A stretch of 64,000 nt of DNA, from positions 47,002 to 111,001 of the forward strand of contig NZ_VDUZ01000030.1 in the NCBI RefSeq assembly GCF_008039615.1, read 5' to 3'. The stretch's first letter is position 1, and the number at the start of each line of letters is the position of its first letter. The DNA comes from Vineibacter terrae. GTDB lineage: Bacteria; Pseudomonadota; Alphaproteobacteria; Reyranellales; Reyranellaceae. Position numbers and translations under genes: made by a program. The notes under the pieces are model-generated. The model saw only the letters and a list, made by a program, of their open reading frames with translations, was not told the origin of the DNA and did no database searches. This document shows positions 27,227 to 36,174 of this stretch, in pieces.

Positions 27227-28933
27227 ATGGCAGCAGCAAAGAAGAAGACGGCAAAATCCAAGGCACCGGCGTCGGTCAAGAAGGCGGCGCCGAAGAAGGC
27301 CGTTGACCTTCGGCCCAAGGCCGGCGGCGCCAAGGCCGCGTCTGCCAAGCCGCAAGCGCCGGCAAAGGCCAAAGCCGTCGCCAAGCCCGTTGCTGCAAAG
27401 CCAAAGGCCGCCGTAAAGGCCACGAAGCCTGTCGCGAAGCCGAAGGCGGCAGCGCCCGCCGCCAAGGCGACACGCAGCACGCTGCCCGAGCCCAAGACCA
27501 GGCCTGTGAAGCCGCCGCAGAAGCCTGCCAGCGCGGCGAAGCCGGCGCGCAAGGCGCCGGCAGCGCCGGCGATCAAGCCCGCAGCGCGGCCGGCGCCGCC
27601 TGCCATCGACACCGCGCTGCTGCACGACATGGTCGCCTGGGCCAAGGCTGCCGGCGCCGATGCCGTCGACGCCATCTACGTCGAAGGCACGCAGCTCTCG
27701 GTCAGCCAACGGCTGGGCGCGCGCGAGCAGCTTGAGCGCAGCGAGGGCCGCGACCTGGGCTTGCGCGCGTTCGTCGGGACGCGGCAGGCGATCGTCTCCT
27801 CCACCGACCTTGAAGCCGGCGCACTGAAGGAGCTTGCCGGCCGCGCCGTGGCAATGGCGCGGGCCGTGCCCGAGGATCCGGTATGCGGGCTGGCGCCGGC
27901 GGAGATGCTGGCGCGGCAATGGCCGGACCTCGACCTCGATGACGGGGCCGAGGCCTCGGTCGAGCAGCTTGCCGACTGGTGCGCGCGTGCCGAGGATGCG
28001 GCGCGCGCCGTTGCCGGCGTCACCAACTCCGAAGGCGCCTCGGCGTCCTGGGGTCGCACCCGCGTAGCGCTGGCTGCCAGCAACGGTTTCGCCGGCGACT
28101 ACAGCCGCGGCGGCTACTCGCTCTCCTGTTCCGTGCTGGCCGGCGACGGCACCGGCATGGAGCGCGACTACGATTGGACCAGCGGCATCTATGTCGACCA
28201 GCTCGAGGCGCCGGAGAAGATCGGCCGCACGGCCGGCGAGAAGGCCGTCAGGCGGCTCAATCCCCGCCGCATGAAGAGCACCAAGGCCCCGGTCGTCTAC
28301 GACCAGCGGGTCGCTTCCAGCATGCTGGGCCACCTCGCCGGCGCCATCAACGGCCGCGCGATCGCGCGCAAGACGTCGTTCCTGCTCGACAGGCTGGGCC
28401 AGCGCATCTTCAAGCCCGGCCTTCGCATCATCGATGACCCGCACCGCAAGCGTGAATCGGGCTCGCGCCCGTTCGATGGCGAAGGCCTGCCGACCCGCCG
28501 CTGGAACATCGTCGATGACGGCACCCTCACCACCTGGGTGCTGGACCTGGCATCGGCACGGCAGCTCGACCTCGCGCCCACCGGACACGGCAGCCGCGGC
28601 GTCTCGGGGCCGCCCGGCCCTTCGACCAGCAACCTCTATCTGGAGGCCGGCAGCGCCTCGGTCGACGAGCTGATCGCCGATATCGACAATGGCCTCTACA
28701 TCACCGAGCTGATCGGCTTTGGCGTCAACGGCGTCACCGGCGACTACAGCCGCGGCGCGGCGGGCTTCTGGATCGAGAACGGCAAGCTCGCCTGGCCGGT
28801 CTCCGGCATGACTGTTGCCGGCAACCTCAAGGACATGTTCCTCAACCTGACGCCGGCCAACGACCTGGTCTTCAAAGGCGCCGTCAACGCACCGACCGTG
28901 CGCATCGACGGCATGACCATCGCCGGCGAGTAG
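27227..28933 (+). CDS. pmbA: PmbA/TldE-like metallopeptidase-family protein with basic N-terminal extension
   Basis: 568 residues. From about residue 127 it matches PmbA/TldE: LLHDMVAWAKAAGADAVDAI, EGRDLGLRAFVGTR, and a C-terminal ending GAVNAPTVRIDGMTIAGE. TldD/TldE form a heterodimer in which TldD holds the metal site and TldE the substrate partner; tldD is not in the window. The first 125 residues are unlike the family: almost entirely Lys, Ala and Pro, resembling histone-H1 or AlgP-type tails. No start codon suits a shorter protein at the domain edge, so the extension appears translated. A mitochondrial-like targeting role is irrelevant; nucleic-acid binding is possible. Confidence 0.85.
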   Translation: MAAAKKKTAKSKAPASVKKAAPKKAVDLRPKAGGAKAASAKPQAPAKAKAVAKPVAAKPKAAVKATKPVAKPKAAAPAAKATRSTLPEPKTRPVKPPQKPASAAKPARKAPAAPAIKPAARPAPPAIDTALLHDMVAWAKAAGADAVDAIYVEGTQLSVSQRLGAREQLERSEGRDLGLRAFVGTRQAIVSSTDLEAGALKELAGRAVAMARAVPEDPVCGLAPAEMLARQWPDLDLDDGAEASVEQLADWCARAEDAARAVAGVTNSEGASASWGRTRVALAASNGFAGDYSRGGYSLSCSVLAGDGTGMERDYDWTSGIYVDQLEAPEKIGRTAGEKAVRRLNPRRMKSTKAPVVYDQRVASSMLGHLAGAINGRAIARKTSFLLDRLGQRIFKPGLRIIDDPHRKRESGSRPFDGEGLPTRRWNIVDDGTLTTWVLDLASARQLDLAPTGHGSRGVSGPPGPSTSNLYLEAGSASVDELIADIDNGLYITELIGFGVNGVTGDYSRGAAGFWIENGKLAWPVSGMTVAGNLKDMFLNLTPANDLVFKGAVNAPTVRIDGMTIAGE

Positions 28934-28937
28934 GATC

Positions 28938-30152
28938 ATGAAGGCCGTCCGTCCCCTGCTGCGCCCGATCGCCCTCGCCGGCTGCCTGCTCGCCGTGGCG
29001 AGCGTGCCGGCGATGGCGCAATCGGGCGACTTCCGCGCCTGCCTCGATGCCATCCGCGACACGGCCGTCGGCCAGGGCGTGCCGCAGGGCACCGCCGACC
29101 AGGCGCTGCGCACGGTCACGCCCGATCCGCGCGTGCTCGAGCTGGACGGCCGGCAGCCGGAATTCACGCTCACGCTCGGGCGCTACCTTGCCAACGCGAT
29201 CAGCGCCGAGCGCATCGCCAAAGGTCAGCAGATGCTGGCGCGCCATCGCGCCGTGCTCGATCCGATCGAGCGTGAGTACGGCGTGCAGGCGAGCTACCTC
29301 GTGTCGTTCTGGGGCCTGGAAACCAACTACGGTGCCATCATGGGTGACTTCTCGGTCATCCGCTCGCTCGCCACGCTGGCCTGCCGGAGCAAGCGCGCGG
29401 CATTCTTCGCCAACGAACTGGTGCAGGCGCTGAAGATCCTCGCCAACAATCACATGACCGTGGCGCAGATGAAGGGCTCATGGGCGGGCGCCATGGGCAA
29501 CACCCAGTTCATGCCCTCGACCTACGTCAACTACGCCGTCGACCGCGACGGCAATGGCCGCGTCGACCTGTGGACCAGCCTGCCCGACGTCTTCGCCTCG
29601 TCCGCCAATTTCCTGTCCAGGAGCGGCTGGAAGCGCGGCCAGCCGTCGCATGACGAGGTGGTGCTGCCGCCAGGCTTCGACTACGCCCGGGTCGACCTGT
29701 CGACCGAGCGCCCGGTGCGGGAGTGGCAATCGCTGGGCGTGCGCTACGCCGACGGTCGGCCGCTGGCCGATTTCGGCGAGCGCGCCGCCATCGCGCAGCC
29801 CGCCGGCTACCGCGGGCCGGCCTTCATGCTGTGGCCGAACTACAAGGTGATCATGATCTGGAACCGCTCGCAGCTTTACGCCATCTCGGTGGGCGAGCTG
29901 GCGCGGCAGATCGCGGGCGGCCCCGGCCTGATGCAGCCGCCGCCGGCCGACGACCAGCCGCTGGCGCGCGAGACGGTGATCGACATGCAGGGCCGCCTGC
30001 AGCGGCTGGGACTCTACGGCGACGAGATCGACGGCCTGCTCGGCCCGCGCACCCGCGCCGCCATCCGTGATTTCCAGATCCGCGCCCGCGTGGTCGCCGA
30101 CGGCTACCCTACCGCCGACACCGTGGCCCGCCTGCGCGCCGCCGCGCCGTAG
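28938..30152 (+). CDS. MltB-type lytic murein transglycosylase with peptidoglycan-binding domain
   Basis: 404 residues. After a signal peptide (ending in VPAMAQ), the MltB-like catalytic domain has LETNYG with the catalytic Glu and AGAMGNTQFMPSTY. The C-terminal 60 residues form a PG_binding_1 repeat (MQGRLQRLGLYGDEIDGLLG). It cleaves glycan strands in the periplasm and would be anchored to murein by the C-terminal domain. ATG 28938 begins four bases after the pmbA stop, so the two genes are likely co-transcribed. A 107-bp inverted repeat follows. Confidence 0.9.
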   Translation: MKAVRPLLRPIALAGCLLAVASVPAMAQSGDFRACLDAIRDTAVGQGVPQGTADQALRTVTPDPRVLELDGRQPEFTLTLGRYLANAISAERIAKGQQMLARHRAVLDPIEREYGVQASYLVSFWGLETNYGAIMGDFSVIRSLATLACRSKRAAFFANELVQALKILANNHMTVAQMKGSWAGAMGNTQFMPSTYVNYAVDRDGNGRVDLWTSLPDVFASSANFLSRSGWKRGQPSHDEVVLPPGFDYARVDLSTERPVREWQSLGVRYADGRPLADFGERAAIAQPAGYRGPAFMLWPNYKVIMIWNRSQLYAISVGELARQIAGGPGLMQPPPADDQPLARETVIDMQGRLQRLGLYGDEIDGLLGPRTRAAIRDFQIRARVVADGYPTADTVARLRAAAP

Positions 30153-30161
30153 TCTCTTGCC

Positions 30162-30268
30162 GGGAGCGCGCCACTCCAGTGGCGCACCGGCACGGAGGGC
30201 CGGCCTATCAATTCACCGCTCATGATCCGGCGCTACGCGCCGGTGCGCCACTGGAATGGCGCGCCCCC
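30162..30268. repeat. 107-bp inverted repeat, family R1
   Basis: The 29-bp arms 30162-30190 and 30240-30268 match at 27 positions in inverted orientation. The centre ends in a conserved core, atgatccggcgctacgcgcc and five more bases (30222-30246), that contains a perfect CCGGCGC/GCGCCGG hairpin. The same core occurs at 36384-36408 inside a second element with different arm sequence. It fills the gap between two convergent genes and probably also stops transcription. Confidence 0.8.
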
Positions 30269-30272
30269 AGCC

Positions 30273-31196
30273 TCACGCCGGCGGCATCAGCAGCCGCAGG
30301 CGGCGTGGCGCGACGGTGACGGTCACCGGCAGCGCCGCCGTGTGGTCGCCGTCGACCTGGACCGGCTCGTCGCCCTCGCCGCCCGCGATGCGGACCTCCG
30401 TCGCCTCGATCACGCGGTAGCCTGCCATCGTGGGTAGCCGGCCGGTGACCAGGCCGGCGCCGTAGCGCACGACCTGAGCCCGGCCGCCACGCTCGAACAG
30501 GCACACCGACAGGATCGGCCGGCGCAGATCGGCCGCCGGCGCCACGACGAAAGGCCCGCCATAGAAGCGGCCGTTGCTGACGACGGCCGAGGCCGCCGGA
30601 TATGGCCGCCCGTCAATCGTCACCCGATAGCGCCGATCACGATACCGGATCATCTCGACCAGCGACCGCCAGACATAGGCGCCCTTGCCGAAGCGTCGCT
30701 TCAGGTCGGTGCCGACCGTGGCGACAACATGCGCATCGAAGCCGGCTCCGACCATCAGCAGGAAGCAGGAGCACGCCCCCGCCGCATCGGCGAGCCTTCC
30801 GACCATGATCGGCGTCGCTTCACCTTGCACGAGGGCCGCCGTCAGGGCCTCGATACGGGTGCCGACGCCGATCTCGCGGGCCAGCACATTGGCCGTTCCC
30901 AGGGCGATGATGCCCAACGCCAGGTCGTCGGCCGGACGGGCCATCAGGCCGTTGACGACCTCGTTGATGGTGCCATCACCGCCGGCTGCCACGACCGCGT
31001 CGTAGCGGCCGGCGTCAGCGTCGCGGGCCAGCCGCTCGGCATCGCCACGGGCTTCGGTATCGACGATGTCGACCACGAGGCCGCGCGCGCGCACCGCGGC
31101 CGCGACCGCGTCGAAGACGCGGGGATGGCGCCGTCCGGCTGTCGGGTTGCGGATCACCAGGAGGCGGCGGATGGGGAGGGGCGCGGCGGGTTGCAT
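30273..31196 (-). CDS. Diacylglycerol kinase-like lipid kinase
   Basis: 307 residues of the DAGK catalytic family (DgkB/YegS type). RLLVIRNPTAGRRH opens the nucleotide-binding region, and AAGGDGTINEVVNGL is the diagnostic GGDG motif; LGTANVLARE follows. It phosphorylates diacylglycerol or a related lipid. It is divergent from the PlcP-like and glycosyltransferase genes, and recycling of the diacylglycerol released by PlcP is an attractive role, but this is inference. ATG 31196 lacks a good ribosome-binding site; a frame from 31274 is a less likely start. Confidence 0.87.
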   Translation of the reverse strand: MQPAAPLPIRRLLVIRNPTAGRRHPRVFDAVAAAVRARGLVVDIVDTEARGDAERLARDADAGRYDAVVAAGGDGTINEVVNGLMARPADDLALGIIALGTANVLAREIGVGTRIEALTAALVQGEATPIMVGRLADAAGACSCFLLMVGAGFDAHVVATVGTDLKRRFGKGAYVWRSLVEMIRYRDRRYRVTIDGRPYPAASAVVSNGRFYGGPFVVAPAADLRRPILSVCLFERGGRAQVVRYGAGLVTGRLPTMAGYRVIEATEVRIAGGEGDEPVQVDGDHTAALPVTVTVAPRRLRLLMPPA

Positions 31197-31342
31197 ACCA
31201 GGACGTGTGGAGGAAGTGCGTGCCCGGCCGTAATCGAACCGCCGCACAAGAGTCACAATGCCATCATCGATCAAACGTACAACGACTGCATTGAATCAAC
31301 CCTTCGCGCCTTGCGCAACGAGAACCGGCAAGAGATGGTTCC

Positions 31343-32149
31343 ATGAACGCGCTGCGGTCGGCGCCAGCAAGATGGCGGGCAATCTACCTCTCCGATATCC
31401 ACCTTGGCACCAGGGGATGTCAGGCGGAGATGCTGCTCGACTTCCTGCGCAACAACGAGAGCGACTACCTGTACCTGGTCGGCGACATCGTCGACGGCTG
31501 GCGCCTCAGGCGTTGGTGGTACTGGCCGCAGTCCCACAACGATGTCGTGCAGAAGGTGCTGCGCAAGGCCCGCAAGGGTACCAAGGTCATCTATGTCCCC
31601 GGCAACCACGACGAGGCGGCTCGCGACTATTGCGGCCTGCTGTTCGGCGGTGTCGAGGTCTGCGCCGAAGCGATCCACGAGACGGCCGATGGCCGCAAGC
31701 TGCTGATCCTCCACGGCGACGTCTTCGACGGTGTGGTGCGCCACGCCAAATGGCTGGCCATCCTGGGCGACTGGGCGTACGCCGCCGCGCTGAAGCTGAA
31801 CTACATCTTCAACGGCATCCGCCGCGCGCTAGGGCTGCCTTACTGGTCGCTGTCGGCGTACCTCAAGCACAAGGTCAAGAACGCCGTCGAGTACATCGGC
31901 CGGTTCGAGGCGGCGGTGGCGGCCGAAGCCCGCCGCCGCGGTGTCGACGGCGTCGTCTGCGGCCATATCCATCACGCCGAGATTCGCACGATCGACGGCG
32001 TGCTCTACTGCAACGATGGCGACTGGGTCGAGAGCTGCACGGCGCTGGTCGAGGACCGCGACGGGCACATGTCGATCCTGCGGTGGACGGAAGAGCGCGC
32101 GCGGCGGCTCGTTCCCGTCCCGGCGCCGGCCAGGCTGGCTGCCGAGTAG
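31343..32149 (+). CDS. plcP: Metallophosphoesterase, probable PlcP-type phospholipase C
   Basis: 268 residues of the calcineurin-like superfamily with all metal motifs: YLSDIHLG, LVGDIVDGW, VPGNHDE, and GHIHHAE. It resembles LpxH (UDP-2,3-diacylglucosamine hydrolase), but most alphaproteobacteria use LpxI for that step. PlcP of Sinorhizobium meliloti, which degrades phospholipids under phosphate limitation, has the same size and motifs. A GT4 glycosyltransferase gene follows immediately, as in plcP-agt pairs, and btaAB lie 4 kb upstream. These points favour PlcP; LpxH activity is not excluded. Confidence 0.7.
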   Translation: MNALRSAPARWRAIYLSDIHLGTRGCQAEMLLDFLRNNESDYLYLVGDIVDGWRLRRWWYWPQSHNDVVQKVLRKARKGTKVIYVPGNHDEAARDYCGLLFGGVEVCAEAIHETADGRKLLILHGDVFDGVVRHAKWLAILGDWAYAAALKLNYIFNGIRRALGLPYWSLSAYLKHKVKNAVEYIGRFEAAVAAEARRRGVDGVVCGHIHHAEIRTIDGVLYCNDGDWVESCTALVEDRDGHMSILRWTEERARRLVPVPAPARLAAE

Positions 32150-32158
32150 GCCGACATC

Positions 32159-33235
32159 GTGCGGATCGCCATCGTCACGGACGCTTGGCTGCCCCAGGTC
32201 AACGGTGTCGTGCGCACGCTGGATACCGTCCGCGGCGAGCTGGTGGCGATGGGCCACGAGGTCGAGATGTTCGGTCCCGACCGGTTCCGCACCTGGCCAT
32301 GCCCGACCTATCCCGAGATCCGGCTTGCGCTCCTTCCGGCGCGACGGCTGGCCAGCCTGCTCGCGGCCTTCGCGCCGGAGGCGATCCATATCGCCACCGA
32401 GGGCCCACTTGGCATCGCCGCGCGGCGCCTCTGCGTGCGCCGGAAGCTGCCGTTCACGACCGCCTACCACACGCGCTTTCCCGAGTACGTGCGGGCCCGC
32501 TTCCTGTTCCCGACGGCCTGGACCTACGCCATCATGCGCCGCTTCCACGGACCGTCGTCGGGCATCATGGTCTCGACCGACAGCATCCGCAGCGATCTTG
32601 CCGCGCGCGGTTTCCGCAACATCCGTCCCTGGACGCGCGGCGTCGACCTCGAGCTGTTCCATCCACGCCCGCCCGGGGCGACGCTGCAAGACGGTGATCG
32701 GCCGATCTGGCTCTATGTCGGCCGCGTCGCGGTGGAGAAGAACATCGAGGCGTTCCTGGCGCTCGACCTGCCAGGCCGCAAATGGGTGGTCGGCGGCGGC
32801 CCGCTCCTGCCCAAATATGTCGCGCGATACCCGAATATACGCTTCACCGGCCAGCAGCAGGGCGAGCAGCTTGCGGCGCTCTACCGCGCGGCCGACGTGT
32901 TCGTCTTCCCCAGCCGCACCGACACGTTCGGCCTGGTGCTGCTGGAGGCGCTGGCGTCGGGCCTGCCGGTGGCAGCCTACCCCGTGCCCGGTCCGCGCGA
33001 CGTGATCGGCAACGCGCCGGTCGGCGCCTTGAACGACGATCTGCGGGCGGCGGCGCTGATGGCGCTTGATGCCGACCGCGCCGCGTGCCGGGCACATGCC
33101 GCGCGCTACTCATGGCGGCATACGGCCGAGGTCTTCTTCGCCAACCTGGTGCCATTGCCGGCGCCTGAGACGGTGTGGCGGGCCGCCGCGCCTCAGTCCG
33201 CGGGCTCGGGCTCGCCAGCGCCCAATCGCGCCTGA
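32159..33235 (+). CDS. GT4-family glycosyltransferase, probable glycolipid synthase
   Basis: 358 residues. GT4 features are an N-terminal MRIAIVTDAWLPQVNGVVRT acceptor-binding region and the E-x7-E motif near ADVFVFPSRTDTFGLVLLEA that binds the nucleotide sugar. The sequence resembles SqdX, MgtA and Agt-type enzymes that glycosylate diacylglycerol. Starting GTG at 32159, nine bases after the PlcP-like gene, it is surely in the same operon and could use the released diacylglycerol to make glycolipids. The sugar donor cannot be deduced. Confidence 0.82.
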   Translation: MRIAIVTDAWLPQVNGVVRTLDTVRGELVAMGHEVEMFGPDRFRTWPCPTYPEIRLALLPARRLASLLAAFAPEAIHIATEGPLGIAARRLCVRRKLPFTTAYHTRFPEYVRARFLFPTAWTYAIMRRFHGPSSGIMVSTDSIRSDLAARGFRNIRPWTRGVDLELFHPRPPGATLQDGDRPIWLYVGRVAVEKNIEAFLALDLPGRKWVVGGGPLLPKYVARYPNIRFTGQQQGEQLAALYRAADVFVFPSRTDTFGLVLLEALASGLPVAAYPVPGPRDVIGNAPVGALNDDLRAAALMALDADRAACRAHAARYSWRHTAEVFFANLVPLPAPETVWRAAAPQSAGSGSPAPNRA

Positions 33236-33246
33236 GCCGGCCTCGC

Positions 33247-33984
33247 TCAGCCGGAGGGTTGCCCCGCATCCAGCCAGGCCTTGTACGCCGCCTTGGTCTC
33301 GTCATTGGGCGGGTAGAGGCCGGGTATGGCCTTGCCCTTCATCACCTGCAGCGCGATGAATTTCTCGAGGTGCTCCTGGTCGGCCGAGTCACGGGCCACC
33401 TCGTCCGCCAGATGACGCGGCACCACGACGACGCCGTCGGCATCGGACACGATCACGTCGTTGGGGAACACCGGCACGCCACCGCAGCCGATCGGCCGCT
33501 GCACGTCGATCGGCATCAGGCTGGTCATGCTGGGCGGCGCCGTCGGACAGACGGCGAAAACCGGCAGGTCCATGCTGGCGATGACCGGCGCATCGCGCAT
33601 GCCGCCGTCCGAGACCACGCCGGCGATGCCGCGCACCATCATCCGCGCCGCCAGGATATCGCCGAACGTGCCGCTGCGCAGCTCGCCGCCCGTCGACACG
33701 ACCACCACCGCGCCGGCCGGCGCATGCTCGACGGCTTCGCGTTGGGCATTGGACGGGTCGGTCGGCTTGGGCGGCGGCGTCAGGTCCTCGCGTGCCGGGA
33801 TGTAGCGCAGCGTATAGGCAGGGCCGACCATGCGGGCGGCGTTGGGATTCATGGGCCGCAGGTTGATCGCCATGTTGCGCAAGCCGCGCTTCATGAGCTG
33901 CATCGTGATGGTGGCCGTGCTCGCGGCCTGGAACAGCTTGATCGTTTCCGGCGTCAACGCCTTGAAGACAACTGCCTCGCTCAT
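33247..33984 (-). CDS. RraA/4-hydroxy-4-methyl-2-oxoglutarate aldolase-like protein
   Basis: 245 residues of the RraA/HMG-aldolase fold. Diagnostic are ARMMVRGIAGVVSDGGMRDA, with the GG and RD residues that bind the metal and pyruvyl group, and the flanking strands. The Asp and Arg of DGGMRD are kept, so aldolase or oxaloacetate-decarboxylase activity is more likely than the RNase-E-inhibitor role. It converges on the glycosyltransferase gene with 11 bases between. A 45-bp fragment of a related gene lies at 36.3 kb. Confidence 0.87.
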   Translation of the reverse strand: MSEAVVFKALTPETIKLFQAASTATITMQLMKRGLRNMAINLRPMNPNAARMVGPAYTLRYIPAREDLTPPPKPTDPSNAQREAVEHAPAGAVVVVSTGGELRSGTFGDILAARMMVRGIAGVVSDGGMRDAPVIASMDLPVFAVCPTAPPSMTSLMPIDVQRPIGCGGVPVFPNDVIVSDADGVVVVPRHLADEVARDSADQEHLEKFIALQVMKGKAIPGLYPPNDETKAAYKAWLDAGQPSG

Positions 33985-34131
33985 GCGTTTCTCCTTCTGG
34001 CTGAGATCAGAGTGACGTTGACTGCGCCGTCATTCAATGCGCATGGCCCCGTCGCGTTGCGGCCTCTACTTGTGGTTGACATCGCCGCAGCTTTCATCCC
34101 CAGTTCCAGCCTGGGGAGCAAGGGGACTGAC

Positions 34132-36174
34132 ATGGCGAGACAAGCACGCGGGATCGGCAAGCCTGCCGCGAAGCGGGCGGTACGACCGAAAGTGCCACCC
34201 ATCGAAGCCCCTGAAGCAATGGCGAAGCGACACCCGCCCCCCGCGGATGCACGCACATTGCGGGACCGTGACGATTCCACCATCAGGGTCGGCAATCGGA
34301 AATTCCGGGGCAAAGTCGCATGGCTAGCCGGACGCAAGCTCGACATCCTTCCAGACATGCCCGATATCCGCGACCGTATCTATCATCCCCATCTGCGCGC
34401 GTTGCACCCCGGGATCTACCCCAGGATCGCCTTTTCAATTCGCAACCAGGGCAATGACTCGAGTTGCACCGGGTTCGCATTGGCGCATGTGGTCGACGTC
34501 CTGCGCTTCAAGGAGATCGGTGCCGACAGCCCGCAGCGTGTCAGCGCGCGCATGCTGTACGAGATTGCCAAGCGCAACGACGAATGGGCAGGCACCGCCT
34601 ACGAGGGCTCCAGTATCCGCGGTGCCCTCAAGGGCTTTTTCCGCAACGGCGTATGCAGCGATGCGACCGCGCCCGATCTCCCCGGTACCCAGGCATGGGT
34701 GTTGACGTACGATATGGCGAGGGAAGCACGAGAAACCCGGTTGGGCGCTTATTTCCGCCTCGAACCGGACATCAGCGACTACCACGCAGCGCTGAATGAC
34801 GTGGGTGTAATCTACGCTTCGGCGCAGATTCATTCCAACTGGGCAGCGCCTGAGGAAGGCCGCATCAAGCCCAACGGAAAGCCTGAAGGCGGCCACGCCT
34901 TCGCTATCGTCGGCTACGACGATAGGGGTTTCTGGGTTCTCAATTCATGGGGATCGGCCTGGGGCGTCAATGGGATAGCGCACTGGGACTACAAGGACTG
35001 GGCAGCGACGATCATGGATGCCTGGGTCCTGCAGTTGGGCGTGCGCGCTCCCAACGCATTTGGTGCTGTACCGCGCGTTACGCCGTCGAGCACCAGCGGT
35101 TTGTTCGGCTTCGGCGAACCCAGCCGCGGCGATATCATCGGGCACTTTATCAATATCGACGATGGCCGTTTCATCACCGCTGGCAAGTACGGATCACCTG
35201 ACGAAGTGGAGATGCAGGAAACCGTGACGCGGCTCACGTTGCCCGAAGCCAACAACGGCATTGGATACGATCATCTCGCCATCTACGCCCACGGCGGGCT
35301 GAATTCGCTCGCTGCCGAAGCCGAGCGAATTGCGACGTGGAAGCGGCACGACGTCTTCGGCAGGAACGCCATCTACAACTTCCACCTCATGTGGGGCTCC
35401 GGCTTTATCGATGAGGCGTTCGGGAAGCTTTCCGCCTCGCCGGCTGTCGGCCGCGTCGGCGGCCGGCTGTCCGACTGGCTCTTCGAAGCCGGGTTGGGGC
35501 GGGAAACCGGCGCTTATGCCTGGCGCAACATGAAGCAGGACGCCGAGTCGGCGTTCGACGGGCGTCCGGACTACGACGGTGGCTTCAGGGGGATGGCGCC
35601 GTTGCTGGCCGGACTCGACAAGGCGACAAAGCGACCCAGGCTACATCTGATCGGCCATAGCGCGGGTGCCATTGTCCTGGGGCACCTGCTGACGGCGCTC
35701 AGGCGCTTCAAGCTGAATGAGCTCAAGCTCGGCAGCATCCACCTGATGGCGCCTGCCTGCACGGTGGATTTCTTCAAGAAGCACTACGAGCCCTATCTTG
35801 AGGATCAGGGTGCGATGCGGTTGGAGGATGGCATCTACCTTTACAATCTCACCGATCAGCTGGAGCTGGACGACACGGTATCGAGCAACTTCCCGCTTCT
35901 GCCGTCCTATAGCCGCTCCTTGCTGTATCTGGTATCCCGCGCGTACGAAAATTCCCCTAATACCCCGCTGGCGGGCATGCAGCTCCACGCTGGCGCCATG
36001 CCCGCCGACCCGAAGCTCTCCGTCGCATACGCCTCATCGACATCCCCTCACACGAGGTCGAGCTCGCATGGGGGCTTCGACAACGACGCAACGACGTTGA
36101 CCACGATTATGTCACGGATCATTGGCAGGGCGATTGCGTCACCGCCCACAGACGATGAGCTGACGGGTTACTGA
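34132..36174 (+). CDS. Papain-like cysteine peptidase fused to an alpha/beta-hydrolase domain
   Basis: 680 residues, with no signal peptide; the N-terminal 60 are basic and proline-rich. Residues 75-300 are a C1A (papain) domain: Gln106 and Cys112 (NQGNDSSC) are six apart and His255 (GGHAFAIVGYDD) and Asn271 (NSWGSAWG) sixteen apart, exactly as Q19/C25 and H159/N175 in papain. Residues 370-620 look like a serine hydrolase: AIYAHGGLNS and the elbow LIGHSAGAIVLGHLL (Ser510). ATG 34132 follows AAGGGGACTGAC. Codon use is less GC-biased than its neighbours, which suggests transfer. Its role is unknown; defence, toxin or secreted effector are possibilities. No partner gene was seen. Confidence 0.75.
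   Translation: MARQARGIGKPAAKRAVRPKVPPIEAPEAMAKRHPPPADARTLRDRDDSTIRVGNRKFRGKVAWLAGRKLDILPDMPDIRDRIYHPHLRALHPGIYPRIAFSIRNQGNDSSCTGFALAHVVDVLRFKEIGADSPQRVSARMLYEIAKRNDEWAGTAYEGSSIRGALKGFFRNGVCSDATAPDLPGTQAWVLTYDMAREARETRLGAYFRLEPDISDYHAALNDVGVIYASAQIHSNWAAPEEGRIKPNGKPEGGHAFAIVGYDDRGFWVLNSWGSAWGVNGIAHWDYKDWAATIMDAWVLQLGVRAPNAFGAVPRVTPSSTSGLFGFGEPSRGDIIGHFINIDDGRFITAGKYGSPDEVEMQETVTRLTLPEANNGIGYDHLAIYAHGGLNSLAAEAERIATWKRHDVFGRNAIYNFHLMWGSGFIDEAFGKLSASPAVGRVGGRLSDWLFEAGLGRETGAYAWRNMKQDAESAFDGRPDYDGGFRGMAPLLAGLDKATKRPRLHLIGHSAGAIVLGHLLTALRRFKLNELKLGSIHLMAPACTVDFFKKHYEPYLEDQGAMRLEDGIYLYNLTDQLELDDTVSSNFPLLPSYSRSLLYLVSRAYENSPNTPLAGMQLHAGAMPADPKLSVAYASSTSPHTRSSSHGGFDNDATTLTTIMSRIIGRAIASPPTDDELTGY

Noticed and set aside
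25045..29173. Long minus-strand open frames over btaA-btaB and the pmbA region
   Set aside because: High GC content produces long antisense frames. The plus-strand proteins are recognised families, and the antisense products are not.
31343..32149. Firm identification as LpxH
   Set aside because: Motifs fit LpxH and PlcP alike, but the neighbouring GT4 and bta genes and the usual use of LpxI in alphaproteobacteria favour PlcP.
33175..34131. N-terminal extension of the papain/hydrolase fusion by 319 residues
   Set aside because: The extension runs opposite to the RraA-like gene and looks like its antisense. ATG 34132 has a ribosome-binding site and begins the fitting N-terminus.
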